From positions 359,142 through 423,141 of the forward strand of contig NZ_RZMX01000059.1 in assembly GCF_003992665.1 (NCBI RefSeq): a stretch of DNA of 64,000 nt. Direction: 5' to 3'. Both the position numbers and the translations under genes were made by a program. Origin of the DNA: Pelagibacterium montanilacus (GTDB taxonomy: Bacteria; Pseudomonadota; Alphaproteobacteria; Rhizobiales; Devosiaceae). Shown in pieces: positions 53,547 to 63,956 of the stretch. The notes under the pieces are model-generated. The model was given only the letters and a program-made list of their open reading frames with translations, ran no database searches and was not told the DNA's origin. Within the stretch, counting starts at the first letter, position 1. Each line of letters starts with the position of its first letter.

Positions 53547-54370
53547 GCACGTTCGAGGTCTTTTCGGTCGAGGAGGGCACGAGCCCGGTTATCCTCGCCT
53601 TCCCGCATTCGGGTATCATGGTGCCCGAGGACGTCGCCGCCCGGCTCGATGCCAATGGCCGCCTGCTGGCCGACACCGACTGGCACGTCGATCGGCTCTA
53701 TGCCGGATTGCTGCCGGGCGCCACGACCGTGCGCGCCCATTTTCATCGCTACGTGATCGACGCCAACCGGGACCCTGAGGGCACCAGCCTTTACCCCGGC
53801 CAGAACACCACCGATCTGATCCCGCGCCACGATTTCGACAACATTGGGATCTGGAAACCGGGGCAAGAGCCCCGGATCAGCGAGTCAGATCACCGCCTAT
53901 CAGCCTTTCACACCCCATATCACGCAGCGATCAGAGCGCAGATCACGCGCGTGATCGGGCTGCACGGGGTGGCTGTGCTCTACGACTGCCACTCGATCCG
54001 CTCGCGCATCCCCTATCTCTTCGAAGGCCTCCTACCAGACCTCAATGTCGGGACGAATGACGGGAAATCCTGCGCCCCGGAGATCGCCGATGCCGCCATG
54101 CAAACCATTGGCGCGCAAGAAGAATTCTCCCACATCCTCAATGGCCGCTTCAAAGGGGGCTGGACCACCCGCCACCACGCCAACCCCGCAGCGGGCGTCC
54201 ATGCCATCCAGATGGAACTGGCCCAGGCCACCCACCTGGCCACCGAATCCCCGCCCTTCGCCTACGATCCGGCCCGAGCCGAGCGCCTAAGGCCCCAACT
54301 CGCCCGGATTCTGGGGGCCATCGAGGGCGCCGCCCTGTCTCTCGCCGCTCGAAACGAGGTTGCCCAATGA
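53543..54370 (+). CDS. hutG: N-formylglutamate deformylase
   Basis: A 275-residue N-formylglutamate amidohydrolase that hydrolyses N-formylglutamate to glutamate and formate, the last step of the HutF route. Blocks are [45 protein letters not shown] and [13 protein letters not shown]. It overlaps hutH and hutU by 4 bases each. Its presence with HutF shows the five-step pathway to formate and glutamate rather than the formamide route. Confidence 0.93.
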   Translation: MSTFEVFSVEEGTSPVILAFPHSGIMVPEDVAARLDANGRLLADTDWHVDRLYAGLLPGATTVRAHFHRYVIDANRDPEGTSLYPGQNTTDLIPRHDFDNIGIWKPGQEPRISESDHRLSAFHTPYHAAIRAQITRVIGLHGVAVLYDCHSIRSRIPYLFEGLLPDLNVGTNDGKSCAPEIADAAMQTIGAQEEFSHILNGRFKGGWTTRHHANPAAGVHAIQMELAQATHLATESPPFAYDPARAERLRPQLARILGAIEGAALSLAARNEVAQ

Positions 54371-56034
54371 CCGATCCCCGCCACAACATCCGCCAGGTTC
54401 GCAGCCCGAGAGGTCCGGAACTCCGGGCAAAAAGCTGGCTCACCGAAGCCCCGCTGCGCATGCTGATGAACAATCTCGACCCCGAGGTCGCCGAGGCCCC
54501 GCACGAGCTCGTCGTCTATGGCGGCATCGGCCGCGCCGCCCGGACCTGGCGCGATTTTGACCTGATTGTCGAGACTTTGGAACGACTTGAGGCCGACGAG
54601 ACCCTTCTGGTCCAGTCCGGAAAACCCGTCGGCGTCTTCCGGACCCACGCCGATGCCCCCCGCGTGCTGATCGCCAATTCCAACCTCGTGCCCCATTGGG
54701 CAAACTGGAGCCATTTCAACGAGTTGGACCGCAAGGGCCTCGCCATGTACGGTCAGATGACCGCCGGCTCGTGGATCTATATCGGCACCCAGGGCATCGT
54801 CCAGGGCACCTACGAAACCTTCGTTGAAGCCGGCCGCCAGCACTATGGCGGTGACCTTTCGGGCCGGTGGGTGCTCACTGCCGGCCTGGGCGGCATGGGC
54901 GGCGCCCAGCCCCTCGCGGCCGTAATGGCCGGGTCCTGCTGCCTCGCCATCGAATGCAATCCGGACTCTATCGATTTTCGTATTCGTACCCGATATGTAG
55001 ACGAGAAAACGGAATCTCTGGATGAGGCGCTGGAGATGATCGCGCGCTGGACTTCGGCCGGAGACGCCAGGTCCGTGGCCCTGCTCGGCAACGCTGCAGA
55101 GATCGTGCCCGAACTGGTCCGCCGTGGCGTGCGCCCCGACCTCGTCACCGACCAGACATCCGCCCACGATCCCGTCAACGGCTATCTGCCCAAGGGCTGG
55201 ACGCTCGGGCAATGGCGCGAGAAGCGCCAGAGCGATCCTGCCGCCGTCGAAGCGGCGGCTAGGGCCTCCATGCGCGAGCATGTCGAAGCCATGGTCACGC
55301 TGCGCGGGCAGGGCGTGCCGGTCTTCGACTACGGCAACAACATAAGGCAGGTCGCCAAGGACGAAGGCCTCGCCGATGCCTTTGCCTTTCCCGGCTTCGT
55401 GCCGGCCTACATCCGGCCCCTGTTCTGCCGCGGCATCGGGCCCTTCCGCTGGGCCGCGCTGTCGGGTGACCCCGAAGACATCTACAAGACCGATGCCAAG
55501 GTGCGCGAACTCACACCGGGCAACACGCACATGCACAACTGGCTCGACATGGCCCGCGATCGCATTGCGTTCCAGGGCCTGCCGGCCCGCATCTGCTGGG
55601 TCGGCCTCGGGGACCGCCACAGGCTGGGGCTTGCGTTCAACGAGATGGTACGCACCGGCGAGCTGAGCGCCCCGGTGGTCATCGGTCGCGATCACCTGGA
55701 TTCCGGCTCGGTCGCCTCGCCCAATCGGGAAACCGAAGCCATGAAGGACGGGTCGGACGCGGTGTCGGACTGGCCGCTTCTCAACGCGCTCCTCAACACC
55801 GCTTCGGGTGCGACCTGGGTCTCGCTGCACCATGGTGGCGGCGTCGGCATGGGCTATTCCCAGCACGCCGGCATGGTGATCTGCGCTGACGGAACCGATG
55901 ACGCTGCCCGGCGCATCGAGCGGGTGCTTTGGAACGACCCGGCAACGGGTGTGATGCGCCACGCCGACGCCGGCTATGACGAGGCTGCTGCCTGCGCTCG
56001 GGAACAGGGGCTCGACCTCCCGGCCATACTCTGA
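54367..56034 (+). CDS. hutU: Urocanate hydratase
   Basis: A 555-residue NAD-containing enzyme that converts urocanate to imidazolonepropionate. Blocks are [26 protein letters not shown], the NAD-binding [38 protein letters not shown] (active Cys region), [18 protein letters not shown] and GYSQHAGMV. The length is standard. It is the last gene of the hutIHGU operon. Confidence 0.96.
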   Translation: MTDPRHNIRQVRSPRGPELRAKSWLTEAPLRMLMNNLDPEVAEAPHELVVYGGIGRAARTWRDFDLIVETLERLEADETLLVQSGKPVGVFRTHADAPRVLIANSNLVPHWANWSHFNELDRKGLAMYGQMTAGSWIYIGTQGIVQGTYETFVEAGRQHYGGDLSGRWVLTAGLGGMGGAQPLAAVMAGSCCLAIECNPDSIDFRIRTRYVDEKTESLDEALEMIARWTSAGDARSVALLGNAAEIVPELVRRGVRPDLVTDQTSAHDPVNGYLPKGWTLGQWREKRQSDPAAVEAAARASMREHVEAMVTLRGQGVPVFDYGNNIRQVAKDEGLADAFAFPGFVPAYIRPLFCRGIGPFRWAALSGDPEDIYKTDAKVRELTPGNTHMHNWLDMARDRIAFQGLPARICWVGLGDRHRLGLAFNEMVRTGELSAPVVIGRDHLDSGSVASPNRETEAMKDGSDAVSDWPLLNALLNTASGATWVSLHHGGGVGMGYSQHAGMVICADGTDDAARRIERVLWNDPATGVMRHADAGYDEAAACAREQGLDLPAIL

Positions 56035-56092
56035 CAGAGCGGCCGAATATGCCGCCCCGGGCGATTGGCCGAGTATAGGCGCGTCCGATACC

Positions 56093-56117
56093 CCCGGGAT
56101 CAAGTCGGGGTCCCGGG
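56093..56117. terminator. Inverted repeat between convergent hutU and the nucleosidase gene
   Basis: CCCGGGA (56093-56099) and TCCCGGG (56111-56117) are perfect inverted repeats with an 11-base spacer in the 94-base convergent gap. It may serve both strands as a terminator, although no T-tract is present. Confidence 0.4.
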
Positions 56118-56128
56118 CGCGCAGGTCC

Positions 56129-56746
56129 TCAAGCCGTCTGTCTGCTCACGAAGGCTTCGATGGTATCGACAGCCGCCGCCAGCTTGGCGTCGATGACATC
56201 GAGATAGCGGGTCCAGTCCTCGATCACCGAAAGCTCGGCGGCACCATCGGAGATGCCGCGAATGGCGATCAGTCCGACCTCGAATGTCTGGCAGACCCGC
56301 GCAATGGCATAGGTTTCCATGTCGACCATGTCTTCCGCGATGGTCTCGTAGACGGCCCCGGAAATGATATTGCCTCCCGTGGACAGCGTGGCCGCCGGCA
56401 GGCCCGGCACGCGCGGGCCGAGCTCGAGCGTCGCCGGCTGGTCGAGGAAGGGCACCACCCCTTTGGCAAAGCCCAGCGGCGATGCATCGATATCCCGATA
56501 GCAGACCGAAACAGCCTGATAGACCCCGGTCTGCTCGAGCCGCGCGGACCCCGCTGACCCCAGTGACACCACGTATCGCGGACGTGTTCCCTTCGATGCC
56601 GCCGTGTCCAGCGCGCGGGTGAGCGCGATCGCGGCTTCTACAGGGCCGACGCCGGTCATCAGCGGGGTGATGCGGGCGCGCAGGGCAGGGCCGTATTCCT
56701 GGTCGGCGGCCATCACGTAAAGGATTGGGGACGAACTGAATTCCAT
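56129..56746 (-). CDS. 5'-methylthioadenosine/S-adenosylhomocysteine nucleosidase-like protein
   Basis: A 205-residue PNP_UDP_1-fold nucleosidase, somewhat shorter than the usual 230. Blocks are TGVGPVEAAIALTRAL, SLGSAGSARL, the ribose-binding EDMVDMETYAIARVC and the catalytic Asp in RGISDGAAELS. It cleaves adenine from methylthioadenosine or S-adenosylhomocysteine. The gene follows the terminator of the hydroxyproline cluster on the same strand, so it is likely an independent unit; a link to the SAM-using cob genes or polyamine genes is only speculative. Confidence 0.8.
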   Translation of the reverse strand: MEFSSSPILYVMAADQEYGPALRARITPLMTGVGPVEAAIALTRALDTAASKGTRPRYVVSLGSAGSARLEQTGVYQAVSVCYRDIDASPLGFAKGVVPFLDQPATLELGPRVPGLPAATLSTGGNIISGAVYETIAEDMVDMETYAIARVCQTFEVGLIAIRGISDGAAELSVIEDWTRYLDVIDAKLAAAVDTIEAFVSRQTA

Positions 56747-56763
56747 TGCCGACTCCGAAGGAT

Positions 56764-56793
56764 AAAAAAGGCCGCGCGGGGGGCCGCGCAGCC
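56764..56793 (-). terminator. Rho-independent terminator of the hydroxyproline cluster
   Basis: On the minus strand GGCTGCGCGG (56793-56784) pairs at 9 of 10 positions with CCGCGCGGCC (56779-56770) and is followed by TTTTTT (56769-56764). It lies 28 bases past the stop of the DapA-family gene. Confidence 0.9.
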
Positions 56794-56821
56794 TGTCTCG
56801 TATCGCGATTCCCTCCGCCGG

Positions 56822-57760
56822 TCAGGCTGCCGCGCTCCAGCTTGCGTACCAGGCGTCGAACAGCTTGAGCTGAGTTTCGGCATAGGCGCGCTGGTTGTCA
56901 GAGAGACGGTCGGTCTCAACGAAATGGTGCGTGTACTCCGCATCCCCGCGCAGGGTCATCATGTGCTTGAAATAGAGCACCAGATCCGGGCCTTCATCGA
57001 AGGACGAGAGGACCCCCAGCGCCTCGTCGAGCTCGCGGGCCTTGACCCGGGCATGGGCATCGCCGGTCGCGGCCTTCTTGGAAAGGTCCATGAGGTGGAG
57101 CACTTCGCGGGGCAGCACGTTGCCGATCCCTGTGATCGCGCCCCGGGCTCCGCAATTGACGAAGCCGTGCACGACCTGGGTATCCACGCCCACCATCAGC
57201 GTCACCGAAGGATCGGCGCTCGTGATGTTCTCGGCCGCATAGCGCAGGTCATCGGCGCCACCGAATTCCTTGAAGCCGATGAGGTTCGGGTAGTGGGCGC
57301 GCAGGTCGAAAAAGAGGTCGGCGCGCGTGGCGAACCCGTAATAGGGACTGTTGTAGATCACGGCCGGCAGATCGCGGGCGGCCTCGAGAATGGCCGAGAA
57401 ATGCGCGCGCTGGGCATCCTGGGAGGGGCCGCGCGAGAGTACCCGCGGGATGACCATCAGGCCCGCGGCGCCGACCTTTGCCGCGTGTGCGGCGTGGCTG
57501 ACGGCGCTCTTGCTGTTGACGGCCCCCGTACCGACGATGACCGGAATGCCGGCCTCGACGAGGCGCGCCACGCCCGTCTGGCGCTGCGCGTCGGTCAGGA
57601 GCGGCCAGTCACCCATCGATCCGCAATAGACCACGGCGGACATGCCGTCAGCGATCAATTGCTGCGCCTTGCGCACGAGCGCGTCGAAATCGGGCTGGCG
57701 GTCTGCCGTGCAGGGCGTCATCAGCGCCGGAATGCAGCCGTCGAAAATCTTGGTGTCCAT
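56822..57760 (-). CDS. DapA-family aldolase/deaminase, probable pyrroline-4-hydroxy-2-carboxylate deaminase
   Basis: A 312-residue TIM barrel of the dihydrodipicolinate-synthase family. The Schiff-base Lys is Lys164 (LIGFKEFGG) and Tyr136 is in IYNSPYYG. The usual GTTGE motif is replaced by CGSMGDW (residues 46-52), so it is not a lysine-pathway DapA. Next to hydroxyproline epimerase and D-hydroxyproline dehydrogenase-like genes, the best match is the deaminase that yields 2-oxoglutarate semialdehyde (HypD/LhpC). It has its own operator-like site 104 bases upstream and ends at a terminator. The dehydrogenase that would finish the pathway to 2-oxoglutarate is not in the window. Confidence 0.8.
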   Translation of the reverse strand: MDTKIFDGCIPALMTPCTADRQPDFDALVRKAQQLIADGMSAVVYCGSMGDWPLLTDAQRQTGVARLVEAGIPVIVGTGAVNSKSAVSHAAHAAKVGAAGLMVIPRVLSRGPSQDAQRAHFSAILEAARDLPAVIYNSPYYGFATRADLFFDLRAHYPNLIGFKEFGGADDLRYAAENITSADPSVTLMVGVDTQVVHGFVNCGARGAITGIGNVLPREVLHLMDLSKKAATGDAHARVKARELDEALGVLSSFDEGPDLVLYFKHMMTLRGDAEYTHHFVETDRLSDNQRAYAETQLKLFDAWYASWSAAA

Positions 57761-57863
57761 CGTTCAGTCTCCGGTCATGGCCTGTGGCGCTGGCTCTCCA
57801 GATGATCGGCGTGTTATGGCGCCGTCCGTCGCCCTCTTCATGCGCCAATCATGGCATCAAAGG

Positions 57864-57879
57864 ATATTGGATACAATAT
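57864..57879. promoter_or_regulatory. GntR-type palindrome upstream of the deaminase gene
   Basis: ATATTG-GATA-CAATAT is a perfect 6-4-6 inverted repeat in AT-rich sequence, 104 bases upstream of the deaminase start. ATTGNATACAAT-like sites are typical for FCD-type GntR regulators. No such regulator is in the window, so it should be encoded beyond 64000 or elsewhere. Confidence 0.55.
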
Positions 57880-57936
57880 TCAATCGCAGCCCGGGCGCCA
57901 CCGATCTCAACCGGAAACCGCCGGGTTGATGTCCTC

Positions 57937-58956
57937 TCAGGTGTCTTCGGATCGTCCCGCGTAGGCGTAGAGGCGGCCCAGCACGTCGTCGGAGAGCGGG
58001 ATACCCTCCCGCTCGGCCCTGGCCCGGTTGGCCATCCGGCGTTCACCGGGCATGCGGTCCACGCCCGAGGCGCGCATTCTGGCCACCAGATCGTTGGCGC
58101 GCAGGCCGAAGGGGAGGCCGCCGCCGTGGGACGGGTCGATCAGGACCAGCAACTGGCCCGTATGGGGCGTAGCGGCGCCCTTGTGGCCCGACCAGTCGAA
58201 CTCGAACGAGAAATGTCCGCCGGTGAGCGCGGCGCCGAGCAGCTCGACCATCATGGAGATGGACGAGCCCTTGTGCCCGCCGAACGGCAGCAGTGCGCCG
58301 CCATCGAGCACGGCGCGCGGGTCGGTCGTGGGCGCGCCGGAGGCGTCCACGCCAGCGCCTGCGGGCAAGGCCTCACCTTTTTGCGCCGCGATCTGGATTT
58401 CTCCATTGGCCATGAACGAAGTCGCCATGTCGAAGATGATCGGATCCGCGCCCTCGCGCGGGGCGGCAAAGGCGAGGGGATTGGTTCCGAACACCCGGAC
58501 CTTGCCGCCATGGGGCACGGTGCAGGCGAAGCTGTTGACCGCGCTGAGCGCCACGAGCCCCTGGCGGGCAAAAGGTTCGAGATCCGGCCAGAGCGCGGAC
58601 AGATGATGAGAATTGCGGATCGCGAGAAGGGCAATTCCGTTGGTCCGCACCTTCTCGAGCAGCGTGGCGCGGGCCGCTTCCAGTGCCGGCTGGGCGAACC
58701 CGTTATTGGCATCGACGCGCAAAAAGCCCGGTGCCACATCCTCAAGGAGGGGGTCGGCCTTGCCGTCGACCCAGCCGCTCTTGAGCGAGTCCACATAGCC
58801 CTGCATGCGGAAGACGCCATGGCTCGTTGCGCCATCGCGCTCGCACAGCGCACAGTTCTCGGCAAGGATCGCCGCCACGTCCGGGCTCGTGCCGTGGCGC
58901 AGAAAGATCGCCTCGAGCAGATCCCGGAGCTCGGAAAACGAGAGTGTCGCGCTCAT
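57937..58956 (-). CDS. Ldh2-family oxidoreductase, probable delta-1-pyrroline-2-carboxylate reductase
   Basis: A 339-residue NAD(P)H-dependent reductase of the malate/L-lactate dehydrogenase (Ldh2/YlbC/YlbE) family. Blocks are [14 protein letters not shown], the active-site [33 protein letters not shown] and [16 protein letters not shown]. In hydroxyproline clusters this family reduces pyrroline-2-carboxylate, the product of 3-hydroxyproline dehydratases, to L-proline. The ATG at 58956 overlaps the stop of the dehydratase gene (ATGA), supporting that pairing. Confidence 0.85.
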   Translation of the reverse strand: MSATLSFSELRDLLEAIFLRHGTSPDVAAILAENCALCERDGATSHGVFRMQGYVDSLKSGWVDGKADPLLEDVAPGFLRVDANNGFAQPALEAARATLLEKVRTNGIALLAIRNSHHLSALWPDLEPFARQGLVALSAVNSFACTVPHGGKVRVFGTNPLAFAAPREGADPIIFDMATSFMANGEIQIAAQKGEALPAGAGVDASGAPTTDPRAVLDGGALLPFGGHKGSSISMMVELLGAALTGGHFSFEFDWSGHKGAATPHTGQLLVLIDPSHGGGLPFGLRANDLVARMRASGVDRMPGERRMANRARAEREGIPLSDDVLGRLYAYAGRSEDT

Positions 58957-60005
58957 GGGTGCGGCTCCGCGGTGCGACCGCTCCCCGGCCACGTGTCGCC
59001 CACGCGATAGCCTTGGGGCCAAGGATCGTCGGGATCGAGCATGAGTTGCTTTGTCTCGGTGATCCAGCCGCGCCCTGAAATCGAGGGGATGATGGCGGGG
59101 GTGCCCGCGAGGTCAGCCGTCGCCTCGATGCGGCAGTCGAACCGGCTGCCGATGATCGAGATGCCGGCGAAGGGCTCGCCAACCGCGAGGTGTCCGCGCG
59201 CGTGCAGCACCGCCATGCGGGCCGAGCAGCCGGTGCCCGTGGGCGAGCGATCGAGCTTGCCCGGCTCTATCGCCACGGTGTTCCTGCCCGTCCGGACGCC
59301 ATCGATGGTCTCGACCGGTGCGGTGAACTGGCAGAATGAGATGTGGGACCAGTCCGGATTGGTGGGATGGGAAAAGCCGAGTTGCTCATTGGCAGCCCGT
59401 GTGATCTTCATTCCGGTCTCCGAAAGCTCGCGCGCCTCGTCGGCAGAGAGGCTGAAGCCCAGCGTCTGGGCATCGACCAGGACAAAGCTGTCGCCCCCAT
59501 AGGCCGTATCCACCGAGACCGTGCCCAGACCCTCGACTTCGAGCGGAGCGTCCAGCCGCGCGGCGAAGCTCGGGTGATTGGTGACCCGGATCGAAACCGC
59601 CTTTCCGTTCCTGCAGGTCGCGACCACCTCGACCAGCCCGCCGGGCGCCTCGAGGGTGAAGCGGGTCTCGGGCTCTTCCATTTCTATAATGCCACTGTCG
59701 AGGAGCACCGTGGATACGCAAATGGAATTTGAGCCCGACATGGGTGGGGTGTGCATGGGCTCCATGATGATCCAGCCCATAACCGCCTTGGGATTCTTGG
59801 GGGGCACCAGAAGGTTTACATGGCGGAAAACCCCGCCGCGCGGCTCGTTAAGGACGAAATTGCGCAGGCGGTCGTCCTTGCCGATCCAGCGGGCCTGCTC
59901 CCAGATGGTCTCGCCCGGAGGTGGCGCGACGCCGCCTACGATCACATCACCGACTTCCCCCTCGGCATGGCAACCGACGACGTGAATTACCTTCGATGAG
60001 CGCAT
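58953..60005 (-). CDS. Proline-racemase-family protein, probable trans-3-hydroxy-L-proline dehydratase
   Basis: A 350-residue member of the proline racemase superfamily. The two catalytic positions hold Ser90 (PPMSGSNSI) and Thr256 ([13 protein letters not shown]) instead of the Cys pair used by racemases and epimerases. Thr at the second position is the mark of trans-3-hydroxyproline dehydratases; Ser at the first is less common and is read directly from the sequence. Dehydration would give pyrroline-2-carboxylate, which the coupled Ldh2-type reductase converts to proline. It overlaps that gene by 4 bases and lies 3 bases after aconitase X. Confidence 0.85.
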   Translation of the reverse strand: MRSSKVIHVVGCHAEGEVGDVIVGGVAPPPGETIWEQARWIGKDDRLRNFVLNEPRGGVFRHVNLLVPPKNPKAVMGWIIMEPMHTPPMSGSNSICVSTVLLDSGIIEMEEPETRFTLEAPGGLVEVVATCRNGKAVSIRVTNHPSFAARLDAPLEVEGLGTVSVDTAYGGDSFVLVDAQTLGFSLSADEARELSETGMKITRAANEQLGFSHPTNPDWSHISFCQFTAPVETIDGVRTGRNTVAIEPGKLDRSPTGTGCSARMAVLHARGHLAVGEPFAGISIIGSRFDCRIEATADLAGTPAIIPSISGRGWITETKQLMLDPDDPWPQGYRVGDTWPGSGRTAEPHP

Positions 60006-60008
60006 GAA

Positions 60009-61700
60009 TCAGTCCTCAAGCCAATTGGGGAAGCGTTGGGCGGCGAGCCCGGACAGCGCCGCGTCGACGCAATCGTTCAGGCTGCCGAGCCTCACGGTGC
60101 GGCCACTCAGGCCGGGCCCGTAATGGGCGTACTTGCCCGAATCGGTCAGCACGACCCGCGCTTTGGGCGGGAAGACAGGCTCGGTGATCGAGCACCAGCA
60201 GAGATCGGAGACCACGCGAACGCCGCACGCCTCCAGGGCTGCAAGCGTGCCGTCGATCCGGGCCTGCGCCAGCGTTGCCGGGCCCACCGTGACCAGAAGG
60301 TCGACCTCCGCATGGACCGGCCGGCCATCGAGCGCCGCGGCCAGTGCGTGGCATTCCGAAAGCGAGGCGTGGGGGCTGCCGATGGCCACCAGATCGATCT
60401 TTTCGGGCCCGTCATTGAGCCGCGACCAGAATTTGCGGAGCATCGCGCGGTCCACATGGCGGTGGGGCGCAGCGCTCTCGGCGGCAATTCCAGCCTCGGG
60501 GGTAACCCCCTCGATATGGAGCATCGGGGCAGCCGACATGGTGCCGAACGCGGCGCAGAGGGCCTTGAGGTCGTCCCGGGAAGGATTGGCGGAGGCAACG
60601 CCGCTGAGCAGGGGGATGCGGTCGGGCGCCAGATGGCCGGCGACATAGCCGAGCAAGGGCCAGAATGCGCCTCCGGGCTGCGCGGGGAGGTCTACATCGA
60701 TCACCACGCGGGCCTTGCGATGGGCGTCGAGATAGGGCCCGGAGAGCGGTGCGCGGCCGGTGAGGGCGATGCAGAGATCGAGAAAGTCGGGATGCTTGGC
60801 CGTGCGCGCGCCCAACACGCTGTTGGCGAAGATCACCGCGTTGGATTCCGACCAGCCCACGGCCTCGCCTGCGGCAGGAGCGGTCTCGAGCAGATAGGGC
60901 GCGCAGGTGAAGCTGGGCTTGCAGCCCATCTCCACATAGGCGTCCGCCAGAGCGGCTGCGGGGTTGCCGAAATCAGCGGCGACGCCCTGGCGCTCCCAGT
61001 TTGCGCGATCCACGGAGATGGCGTTCATGGTCGTGGGGATGCGGACACGGGCGCCCATGTCGGCCATCGTGCGGGCGAAGGTGAGGTTCGCCGGGCTCGC
61101 GTATATGCAGCCGTCGATATGGGCCTGGGAGACGTCGATGAGCTTTTCGGCACCTTGCTGGGCCGCCATGGCGCAGATGATGCGCATGGCCTGGGCCACC
61201 GCATCGCCATCCCGGCCCTCGGCCATGGCCTTGTCCTGGTCCGACAGCACCAGCGTGCTGACCCGGGGTGGGGCGATGGTGTAGCGGGCGTCGTCTATGG
61301 CCAGCATCCCGCCCTCGATCGAGGCGGTTCGGGCGGTGCCGAGGGCCGTGAACACCTCTGGATCGGCGCGCAGCACCGGGATCGATTTGCCGAACATGCC
61401 GGCCACCAGCGCGCCCAGAGTCAGCACGTCCTCGGGATCGCGGAAGATCAGGGCCGCCGGCGCGCGGCCTTCGAGCGCGAGGTCGAGCAGGACCCCCGAA
61501 CCGGTGCAAGAGCCCCGGCTGGCGGGCATGACGAGCACCGCGCCGCTGATAGACGTTCCATGCAGGGGGTGGTGGACGTCAATGATCCGGCCCGTGGCGG
61601 GATCGACCCCACCCCAGAAGCTCAGGGCTTCGTTGGTGGCGATGACCGGGCCGCTGGCGTCGCCCTCAACGATGACGCTGACCTGTGGTTCGGTGCTCAT
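60009..61700 (-). CDS. Aconitase X, probable cis-3-hydroxy-L-proline dehydratase
   Basis: A 563-residue AcnX protein with the small (swivelling) domain fused ahead of the large one. Residues 1-140 hold [38 protein letters not shown] and [12 protein letters not shown]; the large domain has [42 protein letters not shown] and [20 protein letters not shown]. Bacterial AcnX carries an iron-sulfur cluster and dehydrates cis-3-hydroxyproline to pyrroline-2-carboxylate. It overlaps the epimerase gene by 4 bases and sits directly ahead of the trans-3 enzyme, so both 3-hydroxyproline isomers can feed the same reductase. Confidence 0.88.
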   Translation of the reverse strand: MSTEPQVSVIVEGDASGPVIATNEALSFWGGVDPATGRIIDVHHPLHGTSISGAVLVMPASRGSCTGSGVLLDLALEGRAPAALIFRDPEDVLTLGALVAGMFGKSIPVLRADPEVFTALGTARTASIEGGMLAIDDARYTIAPPRVSTLVLSDQDKAMAEGRDGDAVAQAMRIICAMAAQQGAEKLIDVSQAHIDGCIYASPANLTFARTMADMGARVRIPTTMNAISVDRANWERQGVAADFGNPAAALADAYVEMGCKPSFTCAPYLLETAPAAGEAVGWSESNAVIFANSVLGARTAKHPDFLDLCIALTGRAPLSGPYLDAHRKARVVIDVDLPAQPGGAFWPLLGYVAGHLAPDRIPLLSGVASANPSRDDLKALCAAFGTMSAAPMLHIEGVTPEAGIAAESAAPHRHVDRAMLRKFWSRLNDGPEKIDLVAIGSPHASLSECHALAAALDGRPVHAEVDLLVTVGPATLAQARIDGTLAALEACGVRVVSDLCWCSITEPVFPPKARVVLTDSGKYAHYGPGLSGRTVRLGSLNDCVDAALSGLAAQRFPNWLED

Positions 61701-62698
61701 TTGACGGTGAACCCGTGAGCGAAGGGGTCGCGGTCGTCGATGAAGATGGTGTTGAGCCCCGTCACTCGGGCCCAGCCGGCGACCGAGGGGATGATGGCGG
61801 GCTTGCCGCCGACGGTGGTTTCCTCTTCCACCCGGCCCTTGAACAGCGAGCCGATGATCGATTCGTGGACGAAATCATCGCCCGTCGCGAGCTTGCCCTT
61901 TGCGTGCCACTGGGCCATGCGGGCTGAGGTGCCGGTGCCGCACGGGGAGCGGTCGATGGCCTTGTCGCCGTAGAACACCGCGTTGCGCGCGGTGGCGCCG
62001 GGCTGGGTGGGCGCCCCGGTCCACAGGATGTGGCTGAGCCCGGAAATGCCCGGGTTTTCGGGGTGGGTGAAGGTATATTTCTCGTTGAGTGCCCGGCGAA
62101 GCTCGGGGCTCCAGGCGAGGAGCTGGGCGGCCGAGACCTCGGCCATGTCCCCGATCGCATCCTGGGGATCGACGATCGCGTAGAAATTGCCGCCATAGGC
62201 CACGTCGACCGTGACCTCTCCGAGCCCGTCGATGCTGGCCGTGAGGCCCTCGGAATGGAGGAAGGCCGGGACGTTGGTGAGCCGGACGTCCTCGACGTAC
62301 TGGCCATCCTGCCGGTACTCGGCGACGACAAGACCGGCGGGAGTATCGAGCCGCACCACGCCGGGTGTTCTGGGCGTCACCAGCCCGTGCTCGATCATCG
62401 AGGTCACTGTGCCGATGGTGCCGTGCCCGCACATGGGCAGGCAGCCCGAGGTCTCGATAAACAGGACCGCAATATCGCAGTCCTCGCGGGTGGGGGGATA
62501 AAGAATGGAGCCCGACATCATGTCGTGGCCGCGCGGCTCGAACATCAGCCCGTGGCGAATCCAGTCGAATTCCGCAAGGAAATGGGCGCGTTTGTCCATC
62601 ATGGTGGCGCCTTCGAGGCGCGGGCCGCCGCCGGCGACAAGGCGTACGGGGTTGCCGCAGGTGTGTCCGTCAATGCAGAAGAATGTATGTCTGGCCAT
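61697..62698 (-). CDS. 4-hydroxyproline 2-epimerase (proline racemase family)
   Basis: A 333-residue enzyme with the full catalytic Cys pair: Cys90 in [10 protein letters not shown] and Cys253 in [14 protein letters not shown]. Such Cys-Cys members next to a D-hydroxyproline oxidase interconvert trans-4-hydroxy-L-proline and cis-4-hydroxy-D-proline. The start at 62698 gives the family N-terminus [19 protein letters not shown]; the open frame to 62767 would overlap the oxidase gene. It lies 10 bases after the oxidase stop. Confidence 0.92.
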   Translation of the reverse strand: MARHTFFCIDGHTCGNPVRLVAGGGPRLEGATMMDKRAHFLAEFDWIRHGLMFEPRGHDMMSGSILYPPTREDCDIAVLFIETSGCLPMCGHGTIGTVTSMIEHGLVTPRTPGVVRLDTPAGLVVAEYRQDGQYVEDVRLTNVPAFLHSEGLTASIDGLGEVTVDVAYGGNFYAIVDPQDAIGDMAEVSAAQLLAWSPELRRALNEKYTFTHPENPGISGLSHILWTGAPTQPGATARNAVFYGDKAIDRSPCGTGTSARMAQWHAKGKLATGDDFVHESIIGSLFKGRVEEETTVGGKPAIIPSVAGWARVTGLNTIFIDDRDPFAHGFTVK

Positions 62699-62708
62699 GG
62701 TCCGAGCC

Positions 62709-63956
62709 TTAAAAACGCGCAGATGAATAGGGCTTGATATCAGTGCAAGAGACGTTTGATCGCACAAGATCGGCGATGATATGGGCTGTTGCAGCAGACT
62801 GGGTGAGACCCAGGTGGCCGTGGCCGAATGCGTAAAGAACCCTGGGGGTTTTCGCGGATGGCCCGATCACGGGCAGGGAGTCCGGCATCGAGGGGCGAAA
62901 GCCCATCCACTGGACGCCGTCCGCTGTCTCGAGCCCCGGCAGCACGCAACTCGCCTTCCTGACGAGCGCCTCTGAGCGCCGGAAATCGGGCTTTCGATCA
63001 AGCCCGCCGAGCTCGACCGCCCCGCCGACCCTTATCCCCGTATCGAGCGGGCTGATGACGTAACCGTCCTCGGGGAGGACAAGTTGGCGCCGCAGATCGA
63101 AGGCCCGGGGCGGGAAAGTGGTATTGTACCCCCGTTCGGTCTCGAGGGGGATGGATTGGCCAATTGTGGCGGCCAATTTGTGGGACCATGCGCCCGCAGC
63201 CACGACCACGTGACCGGCCCCGATGGTGCTGCCGTCGGCGAGCACGACGCGGGCGCCGTCCTCGGCAAAGTCCAGTCGCGCGACCTCGGCCTGGCGAAAG
63301 GTGGCGCCGCGCGCGAGCGCTGCCTTGCCGATCCCCAGAGTGAGCTGATAGGGGTCCGAGACCGTCATCCACTGGGGCAGGAAGGTGCCGTGGGTGTAAC
63401 GGGGTCCGAGCCCGGGCTGGAGCTCGGCGAGCCGGGCGCCCGAGACGTGCTCGAAGGGGATGGCGTGCGCCTCGCGCTTGCTCCACATGGGCAGCGATGC
63501 GCGCCAGGAGGCCTCGCTGGAATAGAGGTAGATGGCCCCGTCCTTGCGCAGATGGTGCGCGAGCCCGGCTTCCTTAAGCATGGGTTCGGTCCGGGCGCGC
63601 GCCAGGTCCATCAGCGCGGCCTGGGCCCGGGTGCTGGCCTCAAGCCGGTCGGGCCAGCTCGCGCGGAAGAACCGCATGAGCCATGGCGCTATGCGCGGCG
63701 CGTAGCCCAGGGGAATCGAGAGCGGGCCGAGCGGATCGAACAGCCAGCCCGGCGCCTTGAACATGACGCCCGGGGAGGCGAGGGGCTCGATATCGGCGAA
63801 GGCATAGGCCCCCGCATTGCCCCGGCTGGCCTCTTCGGCCATGCCCTTTCGGTCGAGGATCAGAACCGAAACGCCCGAGGCGGCGAGCCGGTAGGCGATC
63901 GACAGGCCGATGACGCCAGCCCCCACGATCACTGTGTCATAGTCCCTGCGCGCCAA
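62709..63956 (-). CDS. FAD-dependent D-amino-acid oxidoreductase, probable D-hydroxyproline dehydrogenase
   Basis: A 415-residue DAO-family flavoprotein. The FAD motif is TVIVGAGVIGLSIAYRLAAS, with RGNAGAYA after it and WMGFRPSMPDSLPVIGPS and GHGHLGLTQSAATAHI at the C-terminus. Its place directly upstream of the 4-hydroxyproline epimerase suggests oxidation of cis-4-hydroxy-D-proline to pyrroline-4-hydroxy-2-carboxylate (HypO-like). The likely start is a TTG at 63956 with GGAG about 10 bases upstream; the frame is open to the window end without an in-frame ATG, so a longer form starting outside cannot be excluded. It is the first gene of the cluster within the window. Confidence 0.83.
   Translation of the reverse strand: MARRDYDTVIVGAGVIGLSIAYRLAASGVSVLILDRKGMAEEASRGNAGAYAFADIEPLASPGVMFKAPGWLFDPLGPLSIPLGYAPRIAPWLMRFFRASWPDRLEASTRAQAALMDLARARTEPMLKEAGLAHHLRKDGAIYLYSSEASWRASLPMWSKREAHAIPFEHVSGARLAELQPGLGPRYTHGTFLPQWMTVSDPYQLTLGIGKAALARGATFRQAEVARLDFAEDGARVVLADGSTIGAGHVVVAAGAWSHKLAATIGQSIPLETERGYNTTFPPRAFDLRRQLVLPEDGYVISPLDTGIRVGGAVELGGLDRKPDFRRSEALVRKASCVLPGLETADGVQWMGFRPSMPDSLPVIGPSAKTPRVLYAFGHGHLGLTQSAATAHIIADLVRSNVSCTDIKPYSSARF

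Noticed and set aside
60036-61718. A 560-codon plus-strand frame over aconitase X, and similar frames at 5265-6851, 12505-14043 and 20864-22501
   Set aside because: All lie opposite strong family matches, lack plausible products and end at gene borders only by chance; they are antisense shadows.
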